35,445 nucleotides of DNA, taken from assembly GCA_002314715.1 (NCBI GenBank), contig DCGY01000009.1, forward strand, positions 1 through 35,445, in the 5' to 3' direction. The DNA is from Lachnospiraceae bacterium UBA1766. GTDB taxonomy: Bacteria > Bacillota > Clostridia > Lachnospirales > Lachnospiraceae. Under the pieces are notes generated by a model. That model was not told the origin of the DNA. It did no database searches and was given only the letters and a program-made list of their open reading frames with translations. The number at the start of each line of letters is the position of its first letter. The stretch's first letter is position 1. Shown in pieces: positions 14,895 through 22,550 of this stretch. Position numbers and translations under genes: made by a program.

Positions 14895-15632
14895 ATGGAA
14901 ACAAAGAAAAAAAAGAATCATGTTTTGATTCTCACTTCAGATGCTGACCATGCAAGCGTACATCGATACAAAATTAAACCCTGGATCGTGAGTGTGATTC
15001 TTGCGCTTTTTTGTGTGCTTTTGGGTGGAGTAGTCGGTTATTTCATTTTTGAAAATACGATTTGGCAGGATGCGGCAGAAAAGAATAAAGAGAGAATGGC
15101 TTATGTGGCTCAATTGGAAAAGCATAATGCGGAATTACAAAGCCAATTGGAAGAAACAGAAAAAACTTCAGAGAAGACAATAGCAGATTTACAGGATGAA
15201 ATACAAATTCTGAGTAATACCTTAAATGAAAAGGTGGAGAGGGAAGCTCAACTTGCTGAAGAATTGGGAAAGCAAAGTATCCCGTCCGAATTCCCCCTGA
15301 CAGGAGCTGCTACATATACCATAAAGGGGAATGAAGCCGTAATCTGCGAATTTACGCCTACAGAGGGAAGTGCAGTTGTCGCAACAGCAAAGGGTACAGT
15401 GATTGCCGTAAATGATGATTTGGATTATGGACATAACGTTTGGGTGGATCATGGAAATGATTACATTACCATCTATCGTTACAGTGGGGATGCTGTGGTA
15501 AAGCAGGGAGATGCGGTTGTGCATGGTACCACGCTCTTTCTGATTAAGGATTCCGGCAAACCTGTTGGTTATCAAATGTTGAAAAACGGCGAGTATATTA
15601 ATCCGCTGGATATGATGGCAATTAATGGATAA
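14895..15632 (+). CDS. membrane-anchored coiled-coil protein with degenerate LytM/M23 domain
   Basis: The 245-residue product has a basic cytoplasmic N-terminus (1-29), one membrane segment (about 30-52, IVSVILALFCVLLGGVVGYF), a charged coiled coil (about 60-125) and an extracytoplasmic LytM-like fold (about 145-242: VVATAKGTVIAV, YGHNVWVDHGN, VVKQGDAVVHGTTLFLI, INPLDMM). Active M23 peptidases need H-x3-D and H-x-H zinc ligands; here those positions read CEFTP, IYRY and VGYQM, so zinc binding and hydrolysis should be lost, as in EnvC- or SpoIIQ-type scaffolds. The Shine-Dalgarno GGAGGTGA is excellent. It is followed 24 bases later by the TIR-propeller gene, almost surely cotranscribed. A sporulation role cannot be excluded. 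Confidence 0.75.
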   Translation: METKKKKNHVLILTSDADHASVHRYKIKPWIVSVILALFCVLLGGVVGYFIFENTIWQDAAEKNKERMAYVAQLEKHNAELQSQLEETEKTSEKTIADLQDEIQILSNTLNEKVEREAQLAEELGKQSIPSEFPLTGAATYTIKGNEAVICEFTPTEGSAVVATAKGTVIAVNDDLDYGHNVWVDHGNDYITIYRYSGDAVVKQGDAVVHGTTLFLIKDSGKPVGYQMLKNGEYINPLDMMAING

Positions 15633-15656
15633 AACTTATGTAAACAGAGGCAAAAA

Positions 15657-18600
15657 ATGGAACGAAAATTTGATGCGTTTATTTCCTACCGGCATCATCC
15701 ATTGGATTCGGAAGTGGCTTCCGCCGTACAGAGGCAGTTGGAGCGTTTCGTAATTCCGCGTGCGGTAAGAAAGAAGACCGGTAAAAATCGAATTAATCAC
15801 ATTTTCCGAGACAAGGAAGAATTACCGGTAACAAGTGATTTGAATGACAATATCGGATTGGCTTTATCCAATTCGGAATACTTGATTGTTATTTGTTCTC
15901 CAAGAACCAAAGAATCTATATGGGTTTTAAAGGAAATTGAGTTATTTATGAAGACCCATACGCGTGATAAGGTTCTGACTGTTTTGGCAGAGGGTGAACC
16001 CGGGGATGTGATTCCGGAGGTTTTACTGTCGGAAGAGATAAAAACGGTGGACGAATCCGGCAAGGAAATTACGGTAGCGGTTCCCAGGGAACCGCTTTCT
16101 TGTGATTATCGCATGGGAATAAGAAAAGCAAAATCGGTGGAACTGTTACGATTGGCGGCTTCTATTTTGGGGTGTCCTTTCGATGACTTAAAGCAGCGTA
16201 TGCAGCAGTATCGTATGCGGAAGCTGATTACGGTTTTTTCAATCATTTTTGCTTTTTTGCTGATTTTCTCCGGTTATGTTTTGTGGAGCTCCAAACAGAT
16301 TAAGCAAAATTATGAATTGGCACAGAGCAATTATGAGCTTGCCCAGCATAATTTTGAGTTATCGGAGCAAAATTACCAATTGGCGCAGGATAATTATGCG
16401 GAGGCGCAAAAGAATTATCAGGAAACGCAAAAGAAACAGTCACAACATATGGCAGTTTCCGCCGATAAGCTTTTATCGGAGGGAAATCGAACCCTGGCCC
16501 TGCGACTGGCCCTGGCGGCTTTGCCAAATGATGAGGACAATCGACCTTTTGTGCCGGAGGCAGAATATGCCCTTTCGAAAGCACTGTATGCATATCAGTC
16601 CGGAAATGAACCAAAGGCAAAAGTAACACTTCCATATTCCTACAAAAGTGATATCAGTCAGGAATATAACCGTTATATTGCACAAAGTGGAGAGCACGTT
16701 TTTTTGTATGATACGGAGAGCGGAGGTTTAATTGCATCTGTTCCGTGTTCTGCTTTGGCGGATTCGCTTACGATTTCCAAAACCCAGGATTGTTTTTTGT
16801 TTGAATCAAATGATTGCTTGAAATGTTATTCTGTTTCGGCAGGGGAGAAATTATGGGAAACTTCGGAAGGCTATCGATTCCTGGCTGCAAATGAGGAAGG
16901 AACCAGGATTCTTGCGGCAAAGTCCGTATATGGTCAGCCGAAAGAAATATATGTAATGGATTTTCTTTCCGGAGAGGTACAAAACACATATATTCTTCCG
17001 GAGGATAGCAGTAATATCATCTATCGAAGTGTTTCTGTCTGGATGGAAGATGTTGCACTTTGCTGTCTTCGATACAGTGACGGAAACAGTATTGAAATAT
17101 TGAATTTACAAACCATGGAGTATTTGCAAATTCCATTGGAGGACCAGATGCTTGGTATGACATTGGAAAAGACAACAGATAATAAGTTGCTGCTTTTTAA
17201 TCGCGAATACAAAGATGGCAGTACGCTGAAAAATCAGCTGATAAACGGAACCGCTTCCGATGGCAGAAAATCATATATGAGTATGATTGGGGATAGCTAC
17301 GCAAGTGTTGTAAAATATGATTTGACCGGAAAATCAGAATGGTCCTTGTGTATTCCTTTCGCACAGACCATCGGATGCCCGAGTTTAAAGCCTATGTTGT
17401 CTGAAGAAACTTCGCAGGGGGCTGAAACGAAAAGCTGGATTGCTTACATAGCCAATAAATATCTGATTTTTGATCAGGAAAATGGTACTGTCATAAAGCA
17501 GGGGGAAATACCCGGAGTGTACTCCGGATCTATCGAAAATACGAGAACCGGAAAGTCACGGTTTATAACAGAAGACGGAAAAATGGGTATGATTGGCTTG
17601 GAGGATGATTCATCCGATATTACGGCGCTTCAATATTTTCCGTCCGAAATATATAACAGCTCTGTTCAGACAGATGGAAATAATATGTATTTGAACAAAA
17701 TTGATTCCGATGAGTTGATTCATTATGCCTTTATGAATGATGAACAATATGTGGCATGGGATGAAACATTGGATAATATTTCCGAGAAAAAATACGTATT
17801 TGGCAACAGGGCAATCTGTTATTCCTATTCCTATCATTATGATTTGTTGGATTTTGATACAGATACCATCGTGGATTCTGTTTCCTTTACAGATCGATAT
17901 CCTACGGCATTGGGTGTTACTCCCGATGGATTATTTGTTTATCGAATTCAGGAAAAGAATTCCGAAGATCAATACGTTGCATATATTATGACCTGGGATA
18001 TGGTTCAAAATAGAAAGGGTGAACCCATCGAACTATTGAATTCCTTCGTAAGTGAGGCATATTTGGTGGAGGATAAGGTGCTGTACAGAATATCCTCCGG
18101 ATGGATTCTGTGCGACTTGAATACCAAAGAACAGACAGAAGTTACCTGGGATATGGATAAGAATATTGCAGTGAATCATACCGGCACGCAGATTTTTAAA
18201 ATGGTGGAGAAAACCGGATTTTTGTCAGATAGTCAAGGGGAAACCATGATTCTTGAGGACATGGATACCGATAAAAAAGCAGATGCCTTGAAAACTGTTT
18301 TCAGCCAGATGGATCAATATTTGTGTGTTGCGACAGACAATCTACTGTATATCATTGATTGTAATAAGAAAAATGTAATGTTTTCCGTTGCGCTTGGTGA
18401 TGATCCGGTAGCAGATATGAAAATATATGAAGAAAAAACGCTTTTTGTGGTTACCAAAAGCGGTGCTCTTCAAATATTTAGTTTGGAAACAGGTGCTTTA
18501 TTGAGCCGACAGGAGTCTCTTTTTGAATCACCTTCTTCCTCTGCGGAATTGAAAATCCAGGTTACAAGTGATGGGCAAATCGCGGTACTTATGGGAAAAA

Positions 18601-18833
18601 CACTGTATTTTCTGGATGCAACCACATATAGTGTTCGGCAGTATTCCATGAGTGTTTATTATTATGATAATGCAAAAGACCGTATTATCCAGGTGAAAAG
18701 TCTCGGAAATAATCAGTATGAATTGCGGGCTTATGTACATTATTCTGTGGAAGATTTGCAACAACAGGCGAAGAATGTTTTGGAAGATATTGAACTATCG
18801 GAAGATATAAAGAAAACCTATGGATTGGAATAA
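15657..18833 (+). CDS. TIR domain / transmembrane / beta-propeller protein
   Basis: This 1058-residue protein starts with a TIR domain (residues 1-115: DAFISYRHHP, RDKEELPV, NIGLALSNSEYLIVICSP, SIWVLKEIELF). The Glu at residue 93 in WVLKE aligns with the catalytic Glu of TIR NADases such as SARM1, so NAD cleavage is possible. The remainder of the N-terminal part (to 189) ends in basic RMQQYRMRK before one membrane helix (190-210), predicting TIR inside and the rest outside. Six exact-length heptads of the NYELAQS type follow (218-259), then SADKLLSEGNRTLALRLALA and PEAEYALSKALYAYQ, a link seen in WD40-type signalling proteins. The last roughly 750 residues are beta-rich with repeated propeller-like strands. 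Role unknown; defence, stress or envelope signalling are possibilities. Confidence 0.8.
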   Translation: MERKFDAFISYRHHPLDSEVASAVQRQLERFVIPRAVRKKTGKNRINHIFRDKEELPVTSDLNDNIGLALSNSEYLIVICSPRTKESIWVLKEIELFMKTHTRDKVLTVLAEGEPGDVIPEVLLSEEIKTVDESGKEITVAVPREPLSCDYRMGIRKAKSVELLRLAASILGCPFDDLKQRMQQYRMRKLITVFSIIFAFLLIFSGYVLWSSKQIKQNYELAQSNYELAQHNFELSEQNYQLAQDNYAEAQKNYQETQKKQSQHMAVSADKLLSEGNRTLALRLALAALPNDEDNRPFVPEAEYALSKALYAYQSGNEPKAKVTLPYSYKSDISQEYNRYIAQSGEHVFLYDTESGGLIASVPCSALADSLTISKTQDCFLFESNDCLKCYSVSAGEKLWETSEGYRFLAANEEGTRILAAKSVYGQPKEIYVMDFLSGEVQNTYILPEDSSNIIYRSVSVWMEDVALCCLRYSDGNSIEILNLQTMEYLQIPLEDQMLGMTLEKTTDNKLLLFNREYKDGSTLKNQLINGTASDGRKSYMSMIGDSYASVVKYDLTGKSEWSLCIPFAQTIGCPSLKPMLSEETSQGAETKSWIAYIANKYLIFDQENGTVIKQGEIPGVYSGSIENTRTGKSRFITEDGKMGMIGLEDDSSDITALQYFPSEIYNSSVQTDGNNMYLNKIDSDELIHYAFMNDEQYVAWDETLDNISEKKYVFGNRAICYSYSYHYDLLDFDTDTIVDSVSFTDRYPTALGVTPDGLFVYRIQEKNSEDQYVAYIMTWDMVQNRKGEPIELLNSFVSEAYLVEDKVLYRISSGWILCDLNTKEQTEVTWDMDKNIAVNHTGTQIFKMVEKTGFLSDSQGETMILEDMDTDKKADALKTVFSQMDQYLCVATDNLLYIIDCNKKNVMFSVALGDDPVADMKIYEEKTLFVVTKSGALQIFSLETGALLSRQESLFESPSSSAELKIQVTSDGQIAVLMGKTLYFLDATTYSVRQYSMSVYYYDNAKDRIIQVKSLGNNQYELRAYVHYSVEDLQQQAKNVLEDIELSEDIKKTYGLE
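16308..16433 (+). repeat. six 21-bp units encoding NYxLAQx heptads
   Basis: Six consecutive in-frame 21-base units each begin AATTAT, AATTTT or AATTAC and encode NYELAQS, NYELAQH, NFELSEQ, NYQLAQD, NYAEAQK and NYQETQK. The period of seven residues fits a coiled-coil or helical stalk directly after the membrane helix of the TIR protein. Confidence 0.9.
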
Positions 18834-18865
18834 AAAAGACGTCGGCATACGCCGGCGTCTTTTTT
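18832..18865. terminator. terminator after the TIR-propeller gene
   Basis: Arms 18832-18846 (AAAAAAGACGTCGGC) and 18851-18865 (GCCGGCGTCTTTTTT) enclose ATAC, with one G-T wobble. A and T runs on either side make it usable from both convergent genes. Confidence 0.92.
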
Positions 18866-18877
18866 CGTATTGTGTAA

Positions 18878-19171
18878 TTATTCTGATTTTTTTGTCCTTG
18901 CAAAAACCATCTCGTAACCATCGTTTCCGTAATTCAGGGAACGATTCACACGGCTGATTGTAGCGGTAGAAGCACCGGTTTTTTCTGCAATATCCAAATA
19001 GGTACGATGTTCCTTCAGCATGGATGCTACTTCAAAACGCTGGGAGAGTGATAAAAGCTCATTTACAGTACATAAATCCTCGAAAAAGCTGTAACATTCA
19101 TCACGGTCCTGTAGGGTAAGAATTGCATCGAAAAGGGAATCAACAGCAGGTGTTTTTATTTTTTTGTTCAT
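18878..19171 (-). CDS. yerC: YerC/YecD family TrpR-like transcriptional regulator
   Basis: The 97-residue protein starts at ATG 19171, with GGAGG nine bases upstream on the minus strand; a longer frame from 19237 runs through the promoter. It fits the YerC/YecD family of TrpR-related DNA-binding proteins: DAILTLQDRDECYSFFEDLC, TVNELLSLSQRFEVASML and the helix-turn-helix TYLDIAEKTGASTATISRVN near residues 57-77, ending LNYGNDGYEMVF. Comparative genomics has linked some family members with histidine or amino-acid gene control (my recollection of the HisR proposals); this is not shown by the sequence here. Palindromes at its promoter suggest autoregulation. Confidence 0.9.
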   Translation of the reverse strand: MNKKIKTPAVDSLFDAILTLQDRDECYSFFEDLCTVNELLSLSQRFEVASMLKEHRTYLDIAEKTGASTATISRVNRSLNYGNDGYEMVFARTKKSE

Positions 19172-19198
19172 TCCATTTTTCCTCCAAAATCTATATAC

Positions 19199-19213
19199 TT
19201 TTACACTGTAAAA
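19199..19213. promoter_or_regulatory. palindrome in the yerC leader, candidate operator
   Basis: TTTTACA, one base, TGTAAAA is a near-perfect 15-base palindrome between the yerC promoter and its ribosome binding site. Confidence 0.45.
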
Positions 19214-19235
19214 TTTTAACGTTTCACATAAATGC

Positions 19236-19264
19236 ATTTTAGCACACTAAAATGTGAAAGTAAA
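19236..19264 (-). promoter_or_regulatory. yerC promoter overlapped by a palindromic operator candidate
   Basis: On the minus strand TTTACT (complement of 19259-19264) and TAAAAT (complement of 19236-19241) are 17 bases apart with an extended -10 TG. ATTTTAG-4-CTAAAAT (19236-19253) is a perfect palindrome over the -10, and TTTCACAT (19222-19229) with ATGTGAAA (19252-19259) forms a wider inverted repeat around it. Confidence 0.7.
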
Positions 19265-19317
19265 GCGAAAATACAAAATGAAAAATGTTGAAAAACAGAA
19301 TAAAGTTACGAAAAAAC

Positions 19318-19346
19318 TTGTCATGTGGTTTTGAATACTATATAAT
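19318..19346 (+). promoter_or_regulatory. sigma-A promoter of the DUF1836 leader
   Basis: TTGTCA (19318-19323), 17 bases, TATAAT (19341-19346). Predicted start near 19353, giving a leader of about 230 bases before the ATG at 19585. Confidence 0.8.
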
Positions 19347-19365
19347 AATACCAATGTCATAAATT

Positions 19366-19568
19366 AAATTCACCCGCATGCTTGCATGCAGGGGTGAATT
19401 TGATTTCATGACATGCCACATTATGAGCATGTAAGGGACGCGAAGCGTCACGATATGCGAATAATGTGAGGAATGCGAGAGCAACGAAGTGCGAAGCATT
19501 CCGGTAGTATTTTAGGTAGTATTTGTGAGTAGTGGGTATCATAGAGGGGCGCGAAGCGTCACGATATG
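19366..19568 (+). repeat. palindrome-rich leader element with 24-base direct repeats
   Basis: No gene is convincing here. In order: a long hairpin (AAATTCACCC 19366-19375 with GGGTGAATTT 19392-19401, inner GCATGC arms); a nested structure with CACATTAT (19417-19424)/ATAATGTG (19461-19468), GCAT/ATGC and GACGC-GAA-GCGTC (19437-19449); a hairpin GGAATGC (19470-19476)/GCATTCC (19496-19502); two copies of GGTAGTATTT (19503, 19515); and GGCGC-GAA-GCGTC (19548-19560). A 24-base unit at 19434-19457 recurs at 19545-19568 with one difference. It may be an inserted dispersed repeat, a structured leader RNA, or both. Confidence 0.75.
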
Positions 19569-19584
19569 TAAATAGGAGCAAGTC

Positions 19585-20217
19585 ATGACGATTGATTCTG
19601 AAAATATTTTAAACAGCATACTGGAGAGCCTTGAGAGAATTGAATACATTCGTCCGGAGGATATTCCCGGGATTGATTTGTATATGGATCAGGTGACAAC
19701 GTTTATGGATAGCAGATTGCGTGCTACTTCACGGTTCCCGGGAGAGGATAAAATCCTGACGAAAACCATGATTAATAACTACGCCAAGAATGATTTGCTG
19801 CCTCCTCCTCTAAAAAAGAAATATTCCAAAGAACATATTCTTTTGTTGGTTTTTATTTATTATTTAAAGAATATTCTATCCATTGGTGATATACAGACTC
19901 TTTTTAAGCCGATTACCGATATCTATTTTAAGGGAGAGAACGGAATTACACTGGAGGATATTTACAGTGAAGTATTCAGTATGCAGAAGGACCAGATTGA
20001 ATCTCTGAAAAAAGATGTGGTAGAAAAGTATGCGAAATCACAAACTACTTTTTCACAGGCAAAAACAGAGGATCAGGAATTTTTGCGGAAATTTTCCTTT
20101 ATTTGTCTGTTGGCCTTTGATGTATATGTGAAGAAGCTGATGATCGAAAAGATGATTGATCAGATTTCTCCGAAGGAGACCGGGAAGAAAACGAAAAAAC
20201 AAAAAGACGAAGAATAG
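19585..20217 (+). CDS. DUF1836 domain protein
   Basis: The 210-residue protein belongs to the DUF1836 family, known mainly in Firmicutes. The conserved start holds a MerR-like helix-turn-helix arrangement (ILTKTMINNYAKNDLLPPP, then KKKYSKEHILLLVFIYYLKN, LSIGDIQTLFKPI). The C-terminal part is helical and ends in a very basic tail (KETGKKTKKQKDEE). TAGGAG lies upstream of the ATG. A role as a DNA-binding regulator is inferred from the fold only. It is followed 12 bases later by the PHP phosphatase gene, so the two probably share the long structured leader and promoter at 19318. Confidence 0.85.
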   Translation: MTIDSENILNSILESLERIEYIRPEDIPGIDLYMDQVTTFMDSRLRATSRFPGEDKILTKTMINNYAKNDLLPPPLKKKYSKEHILLLVFIYYLKNILSIGDIQTLFKPITDIYFKGENGITLEDIYSEVFSMQKDQIESLKKDVVEKYAKSQTTFSQAKTEDQEFLRKFSFICLLAFDVYVKKLMIEKMIDQISPKETGKKTKKQKDEE

Positions 20218-20229
20218 CGAGTTTTTGAT

Positions 20230-20949
20230 ATGTATATTATGGATTTACATACCCATACCATTGAAAGCGGACATGGGTACAGTACACTTCAGGAAAATAT
20301 TGAGGCGGCCAGGAGATTGGGCTTAAAATACCTCGGATTTAGTGAACATGGTCCGGCAATGCCCGGAGGACCTCATAAATTTTTCTTTATGAATTTCAGA
20401 TGTATTCCCAGACAGTTTGGTGATTTGACTTTGCTGTGTGGTGTGGAAGCCAACATTATTGATTTAAATGGAAATCTGGACTTGGAAGAATCCATTTTGC
20501 AGGATATGGAGTATGTAATTGCCAGTTTGCACACCCATTGTGTGAAGCCCGGCACGGCAAAGGAGAATACGGATGCGGCGATTGCTGCCATGGAAAATCC
20601 TTATGTGACAATTTTGGGTCATCCCGATGATTCCAGGTATCCTCTGGAATATGAACGATTGGTGAAGGCGGCAAAAGAAAATCATGTGGCATTGGAAGTA
20701 AACAATTCCTCTCTGCATCCCAAATCTATACGAAAGGGTGCCAGAGAGAATATTATTACATATCTGGAATTATGCAAAAAATATCAAGTGCCCATTCTTT
20801 TGGGGACAGACAGTCACTTCAGTGAAAGTGTAGGCCATTTTGAGGATGCACTTCAGGTTCTTCATTTCGTGGATTTCCCGGAGGAACTTATCCTGAACGG
20901 AAGAGAAGACAGCATTGCATTTTTGCGTAATCCAATGAATCGGTTATAA
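20230..20949 (+). CDS. PHP-domain phosphatase, YcdX type
   Basis: This 239-residue metal-dependent phosphoesterase has the PHP motifs in order: DLHTHT (5-10) with SGHGYST, the GFSEHGP motif, GVEANI, ASLHTH, ILGHPDDSRYP, ALEVNNSSLHP and GTDSH near the end. The layout and length match E. coli YcdX-like phosphatases, which bind three metal ions; the natural substrate is unknown. It follows the DUF1836 gene by 12 bases. No clear ribosome binding site stronger than TAGCGAG is seen, which suggests partial translational coupling. HisK-type histidinol phosphatase is a related alternative but the YcdX-like motifs fit better. Confidence 0.87.
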   Translation: MYIMDLHTHTIESGHGYSTLQENIEAARRLGLKYLGFSEHGPAMPGGPHKFFFMNFRCIPRQFGDLTLLCGVEANIIDLNGNLDLEESILQDMEYVIASLHTHCVKPGTAKENTDAAIAAMENPYVTILGHPDDSRYPLEYERLVKAAKENHVALEVNNSSLHPKSIRKGARENIITYLELCKKYQVPILLGTDSHFSESVGHFEDALQVLHFVDFPEELILNGREDSIAFLRNPMNRL

Positions 20950-21013
20950 ATGAATTCACAGAATCTGCTTTTTTTCATAAAATACAAGGAATCGAATTAG
21001 GAGATGCTTGTAG

Positions 21014-22015
21014 ATGAAACGAAGCAGTTTTTTTTATGGACTTCTTTTCTTAATGTGTTTTTGCATGACGGGGTGCGGAAAGACATCCAAAGAGCAGGAA
21101 GGAAAGACAAAAGTAAAACTAAATGAAGTAGCCCATTCCATTTTTTATGCGCCTATGTATGTGGCAATGGAAAACGGATATTTTGAAGAGGAGGGACTGG
21201 ATCTTTGTTTGGTTACCGGATTTGGTGCGGATAAAACCATGACCGCAGTTCTGACCAAGGAAGCGGATATTGGGTTTATGGGCTGTGAAGCCAGCATTTA
21301 TACTTATGTACAGGGCGCGAAGGATTATGTGGTAAATTTTGCCCAGTTAACCCAAAGAGCAGGCAATTTTCTGGTGTCCAGAGTTGAGGAACCGGAGTTT
21401 GCATGGGAGGACCTACAGGGGAAAACAGTACTGGGTGGTCGTGCCGGTGGCATGCCGGAAATGGTTTTTGAGTATATTTTGAAGCAAAACGGTATAACAA
21501 AGGACAGTTTAACCATTGATCAGAGTATAGACTTTGGGGCAACAGCCGCTGCTTTTAGCGGGGGACAGGGGGATTATACAATAGAGTTTGAACCACATGC
21601 TACCATGTTGGAAGAAAAGGGGGACGGATATGTAGTGGCCAGCCTCGGAAAGGATTCCGGATATGTGCCATATACCTCCTTTTGCGCTACAAAGGAATAT
21701 TTGGAGCTGCATCCGGAAGTTGTGGAGAAATTCACACGCGCACTTCAGCGGGGTATGGATTATGTGTCAGAGCATAGGCCGGAGGAAATTGCGAAGGTTA
21801 TTCATCCGCAGTTTCCGGAAAATTCTGTAGAAATGATCACAAAGATAGTAAAGCGATATGCGGAACAAAACACCTGGAAAGAAGATTTGATTTTTGAAGA
21901 AAGTTCTTTTACCCTGTTGGAGAATATTTTAATGGATGCAAAAGTACTGCAAAAGGAAGTGCCCTATGAAGATCTGGTGAATACGGAATTTGCAGGAAAA
22001 GCGGCAAAAAAATAG
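21014..22015 (+). CDS. NMT1/ThiY-like substrate-binding lipoprotein
   Basis: The 333-residue protein has a lipoprotein signal peptide with lipobox CMTGC (Cys21), so it should be anchored outside the membrane. The mature domain is of the NMT1/THI5-like ABC solute-binding type: VAHSIFYAPMYVAMENGYFEEEG, TKEADIGFMGCEA, LQGKTVLGGRAGGMPEMVFE and DYTIEFEPHA. Related proteins bind thiamine precursors, riboflavin, nitrate, sulfonates or taurine; the ligand cannot be read here. No permease or ATPase gene adjoins it and no THI or FMN riboswitch is visible upstream, so it is an orphan or works with a distant transporter. GGAG lies ten bases before the ATG. Confidence 0.85.
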   Translation: MKRSSFFYGLLFLMCFCMTGCGKTSKEQEGKTKVKLNEVAHSIFYAPMYVAMENGYFEEEGLDLCLVTGFGADKTMTAVLTKEADIGFMGCEASIYTYVQGAKDYVVNFAQLTQRAGNFLVSRVEEPEFAWEDLQGKTVLGGRAGGMPEMVFEYILKQNGITKDSLTIDQSIDFGATAAAFSGGQGDYTIEFEPHATMLEEKGDGYVVASLGKDSGYVPYTSFCATKEYLELHPEVVEKFTRALQRGMDYVSEHRPEEIAKVIHPQFPENSVEMITKIVKRYAEQNTWKEDLIFEESSFTLLENILMDAKVLQKEVPYEDLVNTEFAGKAAKK

Positions 22016-22035
22016 CGAGGCATTTTTGCCTCGCT
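22004..22035 (-). terminator. terminator of the minus-strand HTH gene
   Basis: AGCGAGGCA (22014-22022) and TGCCTCGCT (22027-22035) form a nine-base stem with a four-base loop. On the minus strand it is followed by TATTTTTTT, so it ends the gene at 22047; the T-run overlaps the last codons of the opposite gene. Confidence 0.85.
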
Positions 22036-22046
22036 GATACACCGGA

Positions 22047-22550
22047 TTAAAGCAGACCTTCACGGTCTTTTAAACGGATGTTTTTAATTGCCCAAAGCTT
22101 TAAGGCCTTGGCATTGGTACTGATTTTTTCGAGAGAATCCAAAATGTTTTGGAAATCTTCTTCCTCACATTCTTCGATAATTCCATCCTCGGAGATTGCA
22201 ATCAAAGATGCACGAAGACGGTCGATATCCTTTAGGGAACCAAGCACCTTTAAAGCTAAACGATCGAAGTCATCAATGGTAACTTCGGATACGCTGTTTT
22301 TTCCGATAGGACATTCTCTTGCACAGTATGCATTACAAAGCTCCGGAGTATTGTAAGCATCAGCCATGGCCTTTACTTCTTCCGGATAGGGCGCAATGGC
22401 ATCCAGCTCGATACGAGCCAGTCTGGTGCGGTCAATGTTTAATATTTCAGCAGCTTTTTCCCTGCTGGTGAGTTCTTCCATTGTCTGTGCGGCTTCCTCA
22501 CGCGCCAAATAGTACATATTATCTGCGGCTTTTGTAGCTTTCTTACCCAT
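22047..22550 (-). CDS. small helix-turn-helix protein with a C-x3-C-x3-C motif
   Basis: The 167-residue protein has an XRE-like helix-turn-helix (about residues 25-66: LTSREKAAEILNIDRTRLAR and APYPEEVKAMADAYNTPEL) but is unusual in continuing directly into CNAYCARECPIG (Cys72, Cys76, Cys80). After that comes a helical C-terminal half with alternating acidic and basic stretches (DDFDRLALKVLGSLKDIDRL, EECEEEDFQNILDSLEK). Similar proteins are annotated in Lachnospiraceae as helix-turn-helix proteins without known targets. The cysteines could bind a metal or sense redox. It is transcribed alone, from a weak TTTACA-17-TAAACT type promoter near 22590-22620. Confidence 0.72.
   Translation of the reverse strand: MGKKATKAADNMYYLAREEAAQTMEELTSREKAAEILNIDRTRLARIELDAIAPYPEEVKAMADAYNTPELCNAYCARECPIGKNSVSEVTIDDFDRLALKVLGSLKDIDRLRASLIAISEDGIIEECEEEDFQNILDSLEKISTNAKALKLWAIKNIRLKDREGLL

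Noticed and set aside
16308..16433. 21-base units considered as a non-coding satellite
   Set aside because: The frame is kept, substitutions are mostly conservative in protein, and the units form regular heptads.
19357..19581. Minus-strand frame of 74 codons across the palindromic leader, with the motif AYRDASRP twice
   Set aside because: The doubled motif is just the translation of the 24-base DNA repeat; there is no ribosome binding site and the segment is full of hairpins.
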